Assembly: GCA_026992375.1 (NCBI GenBank)
Contig: JALXAF010000268.1
Location: 1 to 5,722, forward strand
DNA from: Anaerolineae bacterium
GTDB lineage: Bacteria; Chloroflexota; Anaerolineae; J102
Direction: 5' to 3'
Length of the DNA: 5,722 nt
Part shown: positions 1 through 5,722 of the stretch, one piece after another
Numbering within the stretch: the first letter of the stretch is position 1
Layout of the letters: the number at the start of each line of letters is the position of its first letter
Notes under the pieces: generated by a model
What the model saw: the letters and a program-made list of their open reading frames with translations, nothing else
What the model was told of the DNA's origin: nothing
Databases searched by the model: none
Translations under genes and position numbers: made by a program

Positions 1-2
1 TG

Positions 3-1097
3 AAACATCACCCCACTTTTTCCACCGCCGAACTGATGGATCAGGCCAAGGGCGTGTGGGATGAGGTGCTGGGCATCAGCTACAAAACAACGGATGGCGA
101 ATATCATCGCAACCCGGATCGGCCCGCCATCAACGATCTGGATAGCCTGCCCTGGCCAGCATACCATCTCTTCAAGATGGAGGGCTACACCAACCTGCAG
201 CCTGCCACCGATGCGGTGGATGGCGCCAAGAGCTTCAGCATCCTCACCAGCCGCGGCTGTCCCTACCGCTGCACCTTCTGCTCTCAGAGCATCATGCCCG
301 TCAAGTGGCGCAGCCGCACGCCCGAGAATGTCATTGCCGAATGGGAGCATCTGGTGCGAGACCTGGACGCGCAGGAGATCGGCGTGCTGGATGACAGCGC
401 CAACATCCGCAAGAAGCGCCTGTATCGCATCGCCGAGTTGCTCATCGAAAAAGAGCTGAATCATGTGCCCTGGATCTTCGTCAATGGCATTCGCGCCAAC
501 CTGGTGGATTATGACCTGATGCGGCTGCTGAAGGAGGCGGGGCTCAAGCGCACCGCATTTGGCGTCGAGACGGGCAATCCCGAGATTCTGAAGACCATCG
601 ACAAGCGCATCGATCTTGACACCATTCGCAATGCTTTCAAGATCACCAAAGAGGTGGGAATCGAAACCATCGCTTTTATGATTATTGGTCTGCCGGGCGA
701 CACCCGCGAGACCATGCAGGACACCATCAACTTCGCCATCGAGCTGGACCCGCTCATCGCCAATTTCAGCATGATGACGCCTTACCCGGGCACCAAGGTG
801 TGGGAGCAAGTCAAACGCAATGGCCGCTTGCTGATCCAGGATTGGGAAGACTACGTCTTCTTCGAGCAGCACGCCCGTTACGAGATGGGCGATCTCACCG
901 CCGAGCTGGTGGAGGAGATGTATCGCCGGGCCTATCGCCAGTTCTATCTGCGCCCGGGCCCCATCTGGCGTCGCATCAAGCAGAAGGATTTCTGGGAGAA
1001 TTTGCCCCGCAATATGCGCATCGCCATGCGCACCTTCCTGCCCAAGAAGGAAAAGACCGGACTGCGCAAGCAGATGCAGGCCGAGACGCTTTCGTAA
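3..1097 (+). CDS. B12-binding-type radical SAM protein, 5'-truncated by window edge
   Basis: This is the C-terminal part of a radical SAM enzyme of the BchE/MiaB/Elp3-like group. The frame is already open at base 3, so the in-frame ATG at 36 is probably internal. Counting from that ATG, the protein shows a DLDSLPWPAYHLF linker (residues 34-46), typical of the join between a cobalamin-binding domain and the radical SAM barrel. It then shows SRGCPYRCTFC with cluster ligands Cys75, Cys79 and Cys82, the GVETGN strand (176-181), IGLPGDT (217-223) and PYPGT (249-253). The barrel is complete, and a basic tail (about 310-345) follows. Family knowledge: such enzymes cleave SAM reductively to a 5'-deoxyadenosyl radical, and many also use cobalamin for methylation or ring chemistry. 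The substrate is unknown. Whether a full B12-binding domain lies upstream cannot be seen. It is a close paralogue of the gene at 1655, but a 557-base gap separates them, so shared transcription is uncertain. Confidence 0.93.
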   Translation, partial: KHHPTFSTAELMDQAKGVWDEVLGISYKTTDGEYHRNPDRPAINDLDSLPWPAYHLFKMEGYTNLQPATDAVDGAKSFSILTSRGCPYRCTFCSQSIMPVKWRSRTPENVIAEWEHLVRDLDAQEIGVLDDSANIRKKRLYRIAELLIEKELNHVPWIFVNGIRANLVDYDLMRLLKEAGLKRTAFGVETGNPEILKTIDKRIDLDTIRNAFKITKEVGIETIAFMIIGLPGDTRETMQDTINFAIELDPLIANFSMMTPYPGTKVWEQVKRNGRLLIQDWEDYVFFEQHARYEMGDLTAELVEEMYRRAYRQFYLRPGPIWRRIKQKDFWENLPRNMRIAMRTFLPKKEKTGLRKQMQAETLS

Positions 1098-1201
1098 CTG
1101 GCGGAAGATGAATGAATTGACATCCAGTAGCCCCGCGAATTTCAGATGTCTTTCATCTTCTCGTGCTAGACTGAAGGCAGGCGTCAGATGGAATCCCTTG
1201 T

Positions 1202-1311
1202 TACGTCATTCCGACGACCGCAGGAAGGGGGAATCTCCCAGGTGCGACGCACTTGAGCCCGCGGTAAGTGCGTCGCACCTTTCGCTCGCTGCGCTCCCTC
1301 GAAATGACGTA
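1202..1311. repeat. Nested palindromic intergenic repeat ('gtcattccga' type)
   Basis: The outer arms are tacgtcattccga (1202-1214) and its inverted partner tcgaaatgacgta (1299-1311), matching at 12 of 13 positions. Inside them is a perfect 14-base inverted repeat, ggtgcgacgcactt (1241-1254) and aagtgcgtcgcacc (1266-1279), with an 11-base loop. The outer sequence and the 'gggggaatctccca' segment beside it look like a widespread family of intergenic repeats in environmental bacteria, often mis-annotated as small proteins ending in '...RNDVGE'. Whether it acts as mobile DNA (REP or MITE-like) or as an RNA hairpin at the 3' end of the first gene's transcript cannot be told from one copy. Confidence 0.8.
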
Positions 1312-1318
1312 GGAGAGA

Positions 1319-1376
1319 CGTAATGCGTGATTCGTGATGCGTGACGTCCTCACGAATCACGCATTACGCATCACGC
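1319..1376. repeat. Perfect 18-base inverted repeat ('aatgcgtgattcgtg' type)
   Basis: The left arm cgtaatgcgtgattcgtg (1319-1336) and right arm cacgaatcacgcattacg (1351-1368) are exact reverse complements around a 14-base loop. The arms are themselves made of a short repeating unit close to gtgatncgt. An alternative pairing is therefore possible between cgtgatgcgt (1333-1342) and acgcatcacg (1366-1375). It starts 8 bases after the preceding palindrome. This type of sequence is frequent between genes in Chloroflexota-like genomes (from memory, not searched). There is no T-run after it. Confidence 0.82.
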
Positions 1377-1380
1377 CCGT

Positions 1381-1418
1381 TGCAGACTCGCCCAGCTTTG
1401 GCCTGGCGGCTTTCTGCA
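1381..1418. repeat. Weak imperfect hairpin
   Basis: Outer arms tgcaga (1381-1386) and tctgca (1413-1418) pair exactly. Inside, cgcccag (1389-1395) can pair with ctggcg (1403-1408) if one C is bulged. The arms are short, so this may be chance. It is listed because it directly follows two strong palindromes. Confidence 0.35.
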
Positions 1419-1497
1419 GGCGGCGCCAACGCATTAGTTACGTAATAGCATCCCACAATTTGTAACTGCTAACGCACTTGACTTTAAGTCACTAAAA

Positions 1498-1585
1498 GCC
1501 ACGAAGGCTCGAAGTTTTTCGAAGACACGAAGGAAAAATAAAGAAAAATACTTCGCGCCTTCGCCTTTCTTCGTGTCTTCGTGGC
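1498..1585. repeat. Inverted repeat of the 'cacgaagacacgaag' type
   Basis: The outer arms gccacgaag (1498-1506) and cttcgtggc (1577-1585) match perfectly. A second exact inverted pair, cgaagacacgaag (1520-1532) and cttcgtgtcttcg (1569-1581), overlaps the right arm, so two alternative stems compete for the same 3' strand. The loop between the inner arms (1533-1568) is partly A-rich. Repeats of this wording are widespread between genes in environmental bacteria (recalled, not searched). The element ends 69 bases before the start codon at 1655. It would be transcribed into the leader only if the promoter lies upstream of it. Confidence 0.75.
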
Positions 1586-1642
1586 AAAAAGCGGTGGATA
1601 CACCTTAGTCGTCACCACAATTTTCTAACCACCACGACGACC

Positions 1643-1646
1643 GGAG
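1643..1646 (+). promoter_or_regulatory. Ribosome binding site of the 1655 gene
   Basis: GGAG sits 8 bases before the ATG at 1655, a standard Shine-Dalgarno match and spacing. It fixes the start of the 490-residue protein. The two following genes have no comparable site. Confidence 0.75.
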
Positions 1647-1654
1647 AAACTCGC

Positions 1655-3127
1655 ATGAAAGTCGCCCTGATCGGCCCCAAATGGAACGAACTCGTCAACG
1701 CCTATCCCTCGCTGGGATTGGGCTATCTGGCCGCGGTGGCGGAGCAAGATGGCCATGAGGTGGGCGTTTTCGATTTCGGCCTGAAACCCTGCCGTCCTAT
1801 CGAAGAGGAAGTGCAGGACGTCATCGACTTTCGGCCCGATCTCGTCGCCTTCACCTCGATGACCACCAGCTACGCCAGCGTGGAAAAGGCCAGCGCCATG
1901 CTCAAGGACGCGCTGGACGCGCCCATACTCATTGGCGGGCCTCACGCCACCTCGCTGCCCAACGAGACTTTGAAAAATCCCAACATCGACTACCTGATCT
2001 ATGGCGAGGGCGAGGAGACGTTCATCGAATTTCTCCGAGCCATCGAGAACAAGAACGAACGATGGGATGGATTCAAGGGCGTCTGGTACAAAGAGGATGG
2101 CCACATCATCAATAACCCCCAGCGGGCGCTGATCAAAGACCTGGACGCGCTGCCCTATCCGGCGCGGCATCTCTTCCGCCTGGATGAATACCCGCTGTAT
2201 GCGCCCACAGGAGAGCAGATGCTCACCGTGCTCAGCAGCCGGGGCTGCCCCTACAACTGCTCCTTCTGTTTCAAGGGCATCGTGGGACGCACCTATCGTC
2301 AGCGCAGCCCCGAGAACATCGCTGATGAGCTGGAGCATCTCATGCAGACTTATGGCGTGCGCAATTTCTATTTCATCGATGATCTCTTCACCATCGATGT
2401 GCGCCGTCTCGACAAAATCCTGGATCATTTCATCGAGCGAAACATGGACATCCGCTGGCAGTGTCTGGCCCGGGTGGATCGGGTGAATCCCGACCTGCTG
2501 AACAAGATGTATCGGGCCGGATGCCGCGAAATTCACTATGGCATCGAAAGCGGCAACGAAGAGGTGCTGAAGAAAACGGCCAAGCACATCGATCTCACCC
2601 GGGTGAGGAACGCCGTCACCTGGACGGAGGAGGCGGGCATCCGGGCCAAGGGTTACTTCATTCTGGGACTGCCCGGCGATACCGAGGAGACCATCGAGGA
2701 GACCATCGAATTCGCGGCCAGTCTGGACCTGACCGAGGCCATGTTCTCCATCGCCACGCCCTTCCCGGGCACGCAGCTTTGGAATGAGCTTTTACGGCGG
2801 CACCCCGAACTGGTGTACAATGCGGACTTCACCAAGAGCTACTATTACAACAGCTATCAGTCTTCTATTGCGCCCTTTATGAATGTTTCGGATGTGCCCG
2901 ACCAGGTGCTCAGCCAAAAGGCCATCGAAGCCCGACAGCGCTTCATCGAAGCCAAGAAACGGCGCATTTATCGTGAGAGCTTCGGCCCCAAGGCGGGCGA
3001 TCTGCTCTGGAACATCTCCAAGATCACGCCTGTGCGCAAGGTTGGCAGCGCTCTGACGCACGCCGGGCTGTTCAAACGCTTCAAGCGCACCAAGGGCGAG
3101 CTTTTCGGCTCGGTCTCCTGGTCGTAA
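1655..3127 (+). CDS. B12-binding domain radical SAM protein (BchE-like), complete
   Basis: This 490-residue protein has the full two-domain layout. Residues 1-130 form a Rossmann-like cobalamin-binding domain: strand MKVALIGP, then YPSLGLGYLAAVAEQDGHEV (17-36), IGGPHAT (93-99) and YGEGEETF (116-123). The linker KDLDALPYPARHLF (161-174) leads into the radical SAM barrel. Cluster ligands are Cys198, Cys202 and Cys205 in SRGCPYNCSFC. The barrel continues with FIDDLF (240-245), GIESGN (296-301), LGLPGDT (337-343) and PFPGT (369-373). A basic C-terminal region (about 425-480) follows. The classical DxHxxG cobalamin ligand motif is absent, as in many members of this group, so cobalamin binding is inferred from architecture. 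Family members perform radical methylation, cyclisation or rearrangement, and no substrate can be named here. The start is set by GGAG 8 bases upstream. The stop lies 13 bases before the next gene, so the two are probably co-transcribed. Confidence 0.95.
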   Translation: MKVALIGPKWNELVNAYPSLGLGYLAAVAEQDGHEVGVFDFGLKPCRPIEEEVQDVIDFRPDLVAFTSMTTSYASVEKASAMLKDALDAPILIGGPHATSLPNETLKNPNIDYLIYGEGEETFIEFLRAIENKNERWDGFKGVWYKEDGHIINNPQRALIKDLDALPYPARHLFRLDEYPLYAPTGEQMLTVLSSRGCPYNCSFCFKGIVGRTYRQRSPENIADELEHLMQTYGVRNFYFIDDLFTIDVRRLDKILDHFIERNMDIRWQCLARVDRVNPDLLNKMYRAGCREIHYGIESGNEEVLKKTAKHIDLTRVRNAVTWTEEAGIRAKGYFILGLPGDTEETIEETIEFAASLDLTEAMFSIATPFPGTQLWNELLRRHPELVYNADFTKSYYYNSYQSSIAPFMNVSDVPDQVLSQKAIEARQRFIEAKKRRIYRESFGPKAGDLLWNISKITPVRKVGSALTHAGLFKRFKRTKGELFGSVSWS

Positions 3128-3140
3128 TCGACCTGTCATT

Positions 3141-4304
3141 ATGCCCAAACAACAACTTACTTTACGCCAAAAACTTCGCAACAAGAAGAAGATATATCAA
3201 AACAAGGTGATGGGACCGGTGAAATATCTGGCCTATCAGCGGGGAGAGGTCAAGCATGTGCCTCCGCCCGACCGGATGTACATCGAATCCACCAATATCT
3301 GCAATTTGAATTGCGTCATGTGTCCCACCGGCCGCGGCGAGGTTACTCGCGCCAACGGTTTTATGAAATGGGAAGTGTTCAAGCAGATCGTGGATGAGAT
3401 GGCCCCTCTGGTCAAGGCCACCACCTTGCACATCTGGGGCGAGCCGTTGCTGCATAAGCGCATTTACGACATGGTCGCATATTGCAGCGAGAAGGGCCTG
3501 CGTTCGGAGATCAGCACCAACGCCACGCTGCTCACCGAAGAGCGGGCGCGCAAGCTGCTGGATGCGGGCCTGAATGTCATTTATCTCTGCCAGGACGGGA
3601 TGCGGCCCGAGACCTACGAAAATATCCGCGTCAACGCGGATTACGAGCGCACCAACGAGAACATCCGCCGATTTCTGGAGATGAAGCACGAGGGCGGGTA
3701 TCAGACCTTCGTCAATCTGCAGATCATCGAGATGGAGAACAACCGGGACGAGACCGACGCGTTCGTGGAATACTGGAAGCAGATTCCGGGCGTGGACCTG
3801 GTGCACATCAAGCCCTTCGATTCCTGGGGCGATCAGATCGAAGAGATCAGCGCGTTGCGGCCCGAACAAGAGCTGAATCTGCCCCCACGCTACGCGTGCC
3901 CCAACCTGTGGTATCACGTCCACATCTATTGGGATGGCTCTATCGCCATGTGCGATCGCGACTTCAACCTGGATTACGATCTAGGCAACATCATCGATGA
4001 TGACGGCGTGGTGCGGGTGATGAAGAACTGGAACGGGCCCAAGATGCAAGAATTGCGCAAATTGCACGTCGAGGGCCGCTACGATGAAGTGTCGCCCTGC
4101 AACACCTGCGTGGAATGGGCCTGGTGGAAACCCACCCCCTTCGAGTCCTTTGGCAACCGTCCTTCTGGCGATGAGTTCGGCGGACAGAAAATCCACGTCG
4201 AAGATGAACGAAAAAAGAGCAATGGTCGCAGCAACGGCTCCGGCAACGGCGCGACCATTCCCCTCATCCTCTCAGACGAAACCCAAAAGTCGAAAGACGA
4301 CTGA
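3141..4304 (+). CDS. Radical SAM/SPASM-like protein, complete
   Basis: This is a 387-residue enzyme of the MoaA/SPASM type, distinct from its neighbours because it has no B12-binding domain. After a basic N-terminus (1-40) it shows CNLNCVMC with ligands Cys54, Cys58 and Cys61, then IWGEPLLH (98-105, the GGEP-type motif with Trp in place of the first Gly), STNATLL (125-131) and CQDGMRPETYENIR (150-163). The C-terminal region has Cys253, a DGSIAMC segment ending at Cys271, and CNTC (Cys320, Cys323). These four cysteines fit one auxiliary iron-sulfur cluster of the SPASM/twitch kind. The last 33 residues are hydrophilic (SNGRSNGSGNG) and probably disordered. Related enzymes modify peptides, sugars or cofactors, and the substrate here is unknown. 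It starts 13 bases after the upstream stop with no visible Shine-Dalgarno, suggesting translational coupling. A start at Met24 is possible but less likely. Confidence 0.94.
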   Translation: MPKQQLTLRQKLRNKKKIYQNKVMGPVKYLAYQRGEVKHVPPPDRMYIESTNICNLNCVMCPTGRGEVTRANGFMKWEVFKQIVDEMAPLVKATTLHIWGEPLLHKRIYDMVAYCSEKGLRSEISTNATLLTEERARKLLDAGLNVIYLCQDGMRPETYENIRVNADYERTNENIRRFLEMKHEGGYQTFVNLQIIEMENNRDETDAFVEYWKQIPGVDLVHIKPFDSWGDQIEEISALRPEQELNLPPRYACPNLWYHVHIYWDGSIAMCDRDFNLDYDLGNIIDDDGVVRVMKNWNGPKMQELRKLHVEGRYDEVSPCNTCVEWAWWKPTPFESFGNRPSGDEFGGQKIHVEDERKKSNGRSNGSGNGATIPLILSDETQKSKDD

Positions 4305-4334
4305 CACATCTCACCGATTACTGACAACTGACCT

Positions 4335-5722
4335 ATGGCCACCTTTTTCCCCTGGGGAAAACAGAAGAAATCCAACATCCTGTGGCTCGACCTGGGCGAC
4401 CTGGGCGATCTCGTCCATCCGGGCGGGCCGCACGAGCAATGGCAAGACCACGGTCTGGCCCTGCTGCGCACCATCCTGCACCAGAACGGCATCATCACCG
4501 ATCTGGCGTCCACCCGCGCTGTCACTTCATGGGAGCAACTGGCCCCAAAGCTGGCGGGCTACGACATCTTGCTGATGAACGTGCGCAGCTACACCTATCC
4601 GCCCGCCAAGAAGGCGGCCCAGCTCTTCAAGCAGATCAATCCCGATGGCAAGGTGCTGGTGGGCGGCATGCACGCCACCGTCGCGCCCGATGAGATGATG
4701 GCGGTGGAGGCTTTCGATAAAATCTGCATGGGCGCGGGCGAAAAGGTCATCGTGGACCTGGTGCGCGATCCCGACAGCTTCCCCCGGGTGTTCGCGGGCG
4801 AGAGCGCCAAGAGCATGGCCGAATGGCCGATGATAGATCGGGAGCTGTGGCCCAAGCCCGCAGGCGGCTGGCGGATGCGCCGCTATTGGAAATGGAAATG
4901 GCCCATGGAGCCGGAGTGCGGCTGGGGGCCCGGGCCTGTGGCCACCATCATCACCAGCCGCGTCTGCCCCTGGAAGTGCGTCTTCTGCAACGAAAGCTCC
5001 TATATTCCGTTGATGGGGCGTCGCCCGGTGGATATGGTAATTGACGAATTGAACTATCTTGACCGAAAATACGGGGTCGGCTCAGTGGTCATTCACGATT
5101 CCATGTTCTTCCAGAACCCGAGCTGGCTGGAAGAATGGCTGGAGAAGTACCCGCGCAAGACAAAACGCTGGACTTATTGGGCCGCGGCCCGGGCCGACAC
5201 CGTGGTGCAGTGGCCCGAGCTCTTCATCGAGTTGGTCAAAGAGACCAACTGGCGCACCATCTCCATCGGCTTCGAATCGGGCAGCGACCGCGTCCTCAAG
5301 ATTCTGAACAAAGAAGTCACCGAGGAGGAGAACTTCTTCGTCATCGATCTGGTCAATCGCCTGGGCGACGAGCTGGAAGCCAAAGGAGAACAGCCGCCCG
5401 TGTTCTGGTCCAACATCATGCTGGGCATCCCCGGCGAGAGTCGCGAAGACGCTTTCAAGACCATGCGTATGCTCAAGACTATGAAGCGGGTCATGCCCTC
5501 CATCTCCTTCTACGCACCCTATCCGGGCTCGGCTCTGGGCTATCAACTCATCGCCGAGGGCAAGAGCCTGATGTCCAAGGACAATTACCATCGCTATCCG
5601 GGCGATGAGAAGGTCAGGGGCATCGACTACGACTTCTATCGCGACCTCATCGCCGGCAAATACGATGACGAGGTCAACAAGGGCCTGGACACCGTCATGC
5701 ACGGCGCAGAGCTTTACAGCGG
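4335..5722 (+). CDS. Divergent B12-binding-type radical SAM protein, 3'-truncated by window edge
   Basis: The frame from ATG 4335 stays open for 462 codons to the window end. An in-frame TGA at 4329-4331 makes this the first possible start. The N-terminal domain (about 13-145) resembles a cobalamin-binding fold: ILWLDLGDLG, DHGLALLRTILHQNG (38-52), VGGMHAT (109-115) and MGAGEKV (132-138, where relatives have GEGE). A tryptophan-rich linker (172-200) follows. The radical SAM motif is SRVCPWKCVFC with Cys211, Cys215 and Cys218. Then come HDSMFF (254-259), GFESGS (312-317), LGIPGES (363-369) and YAPYPGS (393-399), so the barrel is essentially complete. No DxHxxG motif is present; DLVHPGG (25-31) only resembles it. 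It is more divergent than the 1655 gene is from the first gene. It begins 30 bases after the previous stop, with no clear ribosome binding site, and probably shares its operon. Function and substrate are unknown, and the C-terminus lies outside the window. Confidence 0.92.
   Translation, partial: MATFFPWGKQKKSNILWLDLGDLGDLVHPGGPHEQWQDHGLALLRTILHQNGIITDLASTRAVTSWEQLAPKLAGYDILLMNVRSYTYPPAKKAAQLFKQINPDGKVLVGGMHATVAPDEMMAVEAFDKICMGAGEKVIVDLVRDPDSFPRVFAGESAKSMAEWPMIDRELWPKPAGGWRMRRYWKWKWPMEPECGWGPGPVATIITSRVCPWKCVFCNESSYIPLMGRRPVDMVIDELNYLDRKYGVGSVVIHDSMFFQNPSWLEEWLEKYPRKTKRWTYWAAARADTVVQWPELFIELVKETNWRTISIGFESGSDRVLKILNKEVTEEENFFVIDLVNRLGDELEAKGEQPPVFWSNIMLGIPGESREDAFKTMRMLKTMKRVMPSISFYAPYPGSALGYQLIAEGKSLMSKDNYHRYPGDEKVRGIDYDFYRDLIAGKYDDEVNKGLDTVMHGAELYS

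Larger units (their letters stand above)
1098..1654. other. Gene-free, repeat-rich intergenic region
   Basis: I see no credible gene in these 557 bases. The only open frame of any length (1108-1323, 71 codons) runs through the palindromic repeat at 1202-1311, has no convincing ribosome binding site and no recognisable domain. The stretch contains a series of unrelated inverted repeats (listed separately), then a more AT-rich segment from about 1440 to 1630, then the ribosome binding site of the next gene. No hairpin is followed by a run of T, so a classical intrinsic terminator after the first gene is not supported. No convincing -35/-10 pair was found, although a promoter for the gene at 1655 most plausibly lies in the last 70 to 200 bases of the gap. 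Confidence 0.8.

Noticed and set aside
1117..1145. TTGACA at 1117-1122 as a -35 promoter element
   Set aside because: No acceptable -10 box lies 16 to 18 bases downstream, and the start would be more than 500 bases from the next gene.
1241..1279. Strong hairpin as an intrinsic terminator for the first gene
   Set aside because: The stem is followed by mixed sequence, not a T-run, and it lies about 140 bases past the stop codon inside a repeat element.
1108..1323. Open frame of 71 codons in the intergenic gap, considered as a small protein or precursor peptide for the radical SAM enzymes
   Set aside because: It runs straight through the palindromic repeat, ends in the RNDVGE-like tail typical of repeat-derived false genes, and has no ribosome binding site or leader/core pattern.
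1202..1585. CRISPR array
   Set aside because: The repeats are different palindromes with irregular spacing, not copies of one direct repeat with uniform spacers.
1625..2587. Long open frame on the minus strand (320 codons)
   Set aside because: It lies opposite the well-supported B12-type radical SAM gene, whose codon bias leaves the reverse strand open. It shows no recognisable motif.
3162..3923. Minus-strand open frame of 253 codons
   Set aside because: It is antisense to the SPASM-like gene, which has intact cluster motifs. No domain was recognised in the antisense frame.
4389..4406. Tandem copy of gacctgggc giving DLGDLG in the last protein
   Set aside because: Only two copies, in frame and within the first strand of the domain. 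It is most likely ordinary coding sequence and not a phase-variable repeat.
5082..5702. Minus-strand open frame of 206 codons near the right edge
   Set aside because: It is antisense to the open radical SAM frame from 4335, which carries GFESGS, LGIPGES and PYPGS in this stretch.

Overview
The window holds four radical SAM genes, all on the + strand: one cut by the left edge, two complete, and one that runs off the right edge. Every one carries an intact CxxxCxxC motif for the [4Fe-4S]/S-adenosylmethionine cluster. The organism looks like an anaerobic or environmental bacterium of fairly high GC content. The stacked intergenic palindromes (a 'gtcattccgac...' type, an 'aatgcgtgattcgtg' type and a 'cacgaagacacgaag' type) resemble junk repeats that are common in uncultured Chloroflexota such as Anaerolineae, and also in some other environmental phyla. 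The taxonomic guess is therefore moderate to weak.

Layout. (1) Up to 1097: the C-terminal part of a BchE/Elp3-like radical SAM protein of the B12-binding class. (2) 1098-1654: a 557-base gap with no credible gene. It is filled with at least three clear inverted repeats and a fourth weak one, and ends in a good ribosome binding site. (3) 1655-3127: a complete 490-residue B12-binding-type radical SAM protein, clearly a paralogue of the first. (4) 3141-4304: a complete 387-residue radical SAM protein of the other major type, MoaA/SPASM-like, with a C-terminal auxiliary-cluster region containing four cysteines. (5) 4335 to the window end: a third, divergent B12-binding-type radical SAM protein, open for 462 codons with no stop in the window.

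The last three genes are separated by only 13 and 30 bases and probably form one transcript. The first gene shares the theme, but the repeat-rich gap may put it in a separate unit. The mix of cobalamin-type radical SAM enzymes (often methylases, cyclases or rearrangement enzymes) with one SPASM-type enzyme suggests a multistep modification pathway on an unknown substrate. Possible settings are a polysaccharide or lipid locus, a secondary metabolite, or a peptide. No transporter, glycosyltransferase, precursor peptide or regulator lies in the window, so the substrate cannot be assigned.
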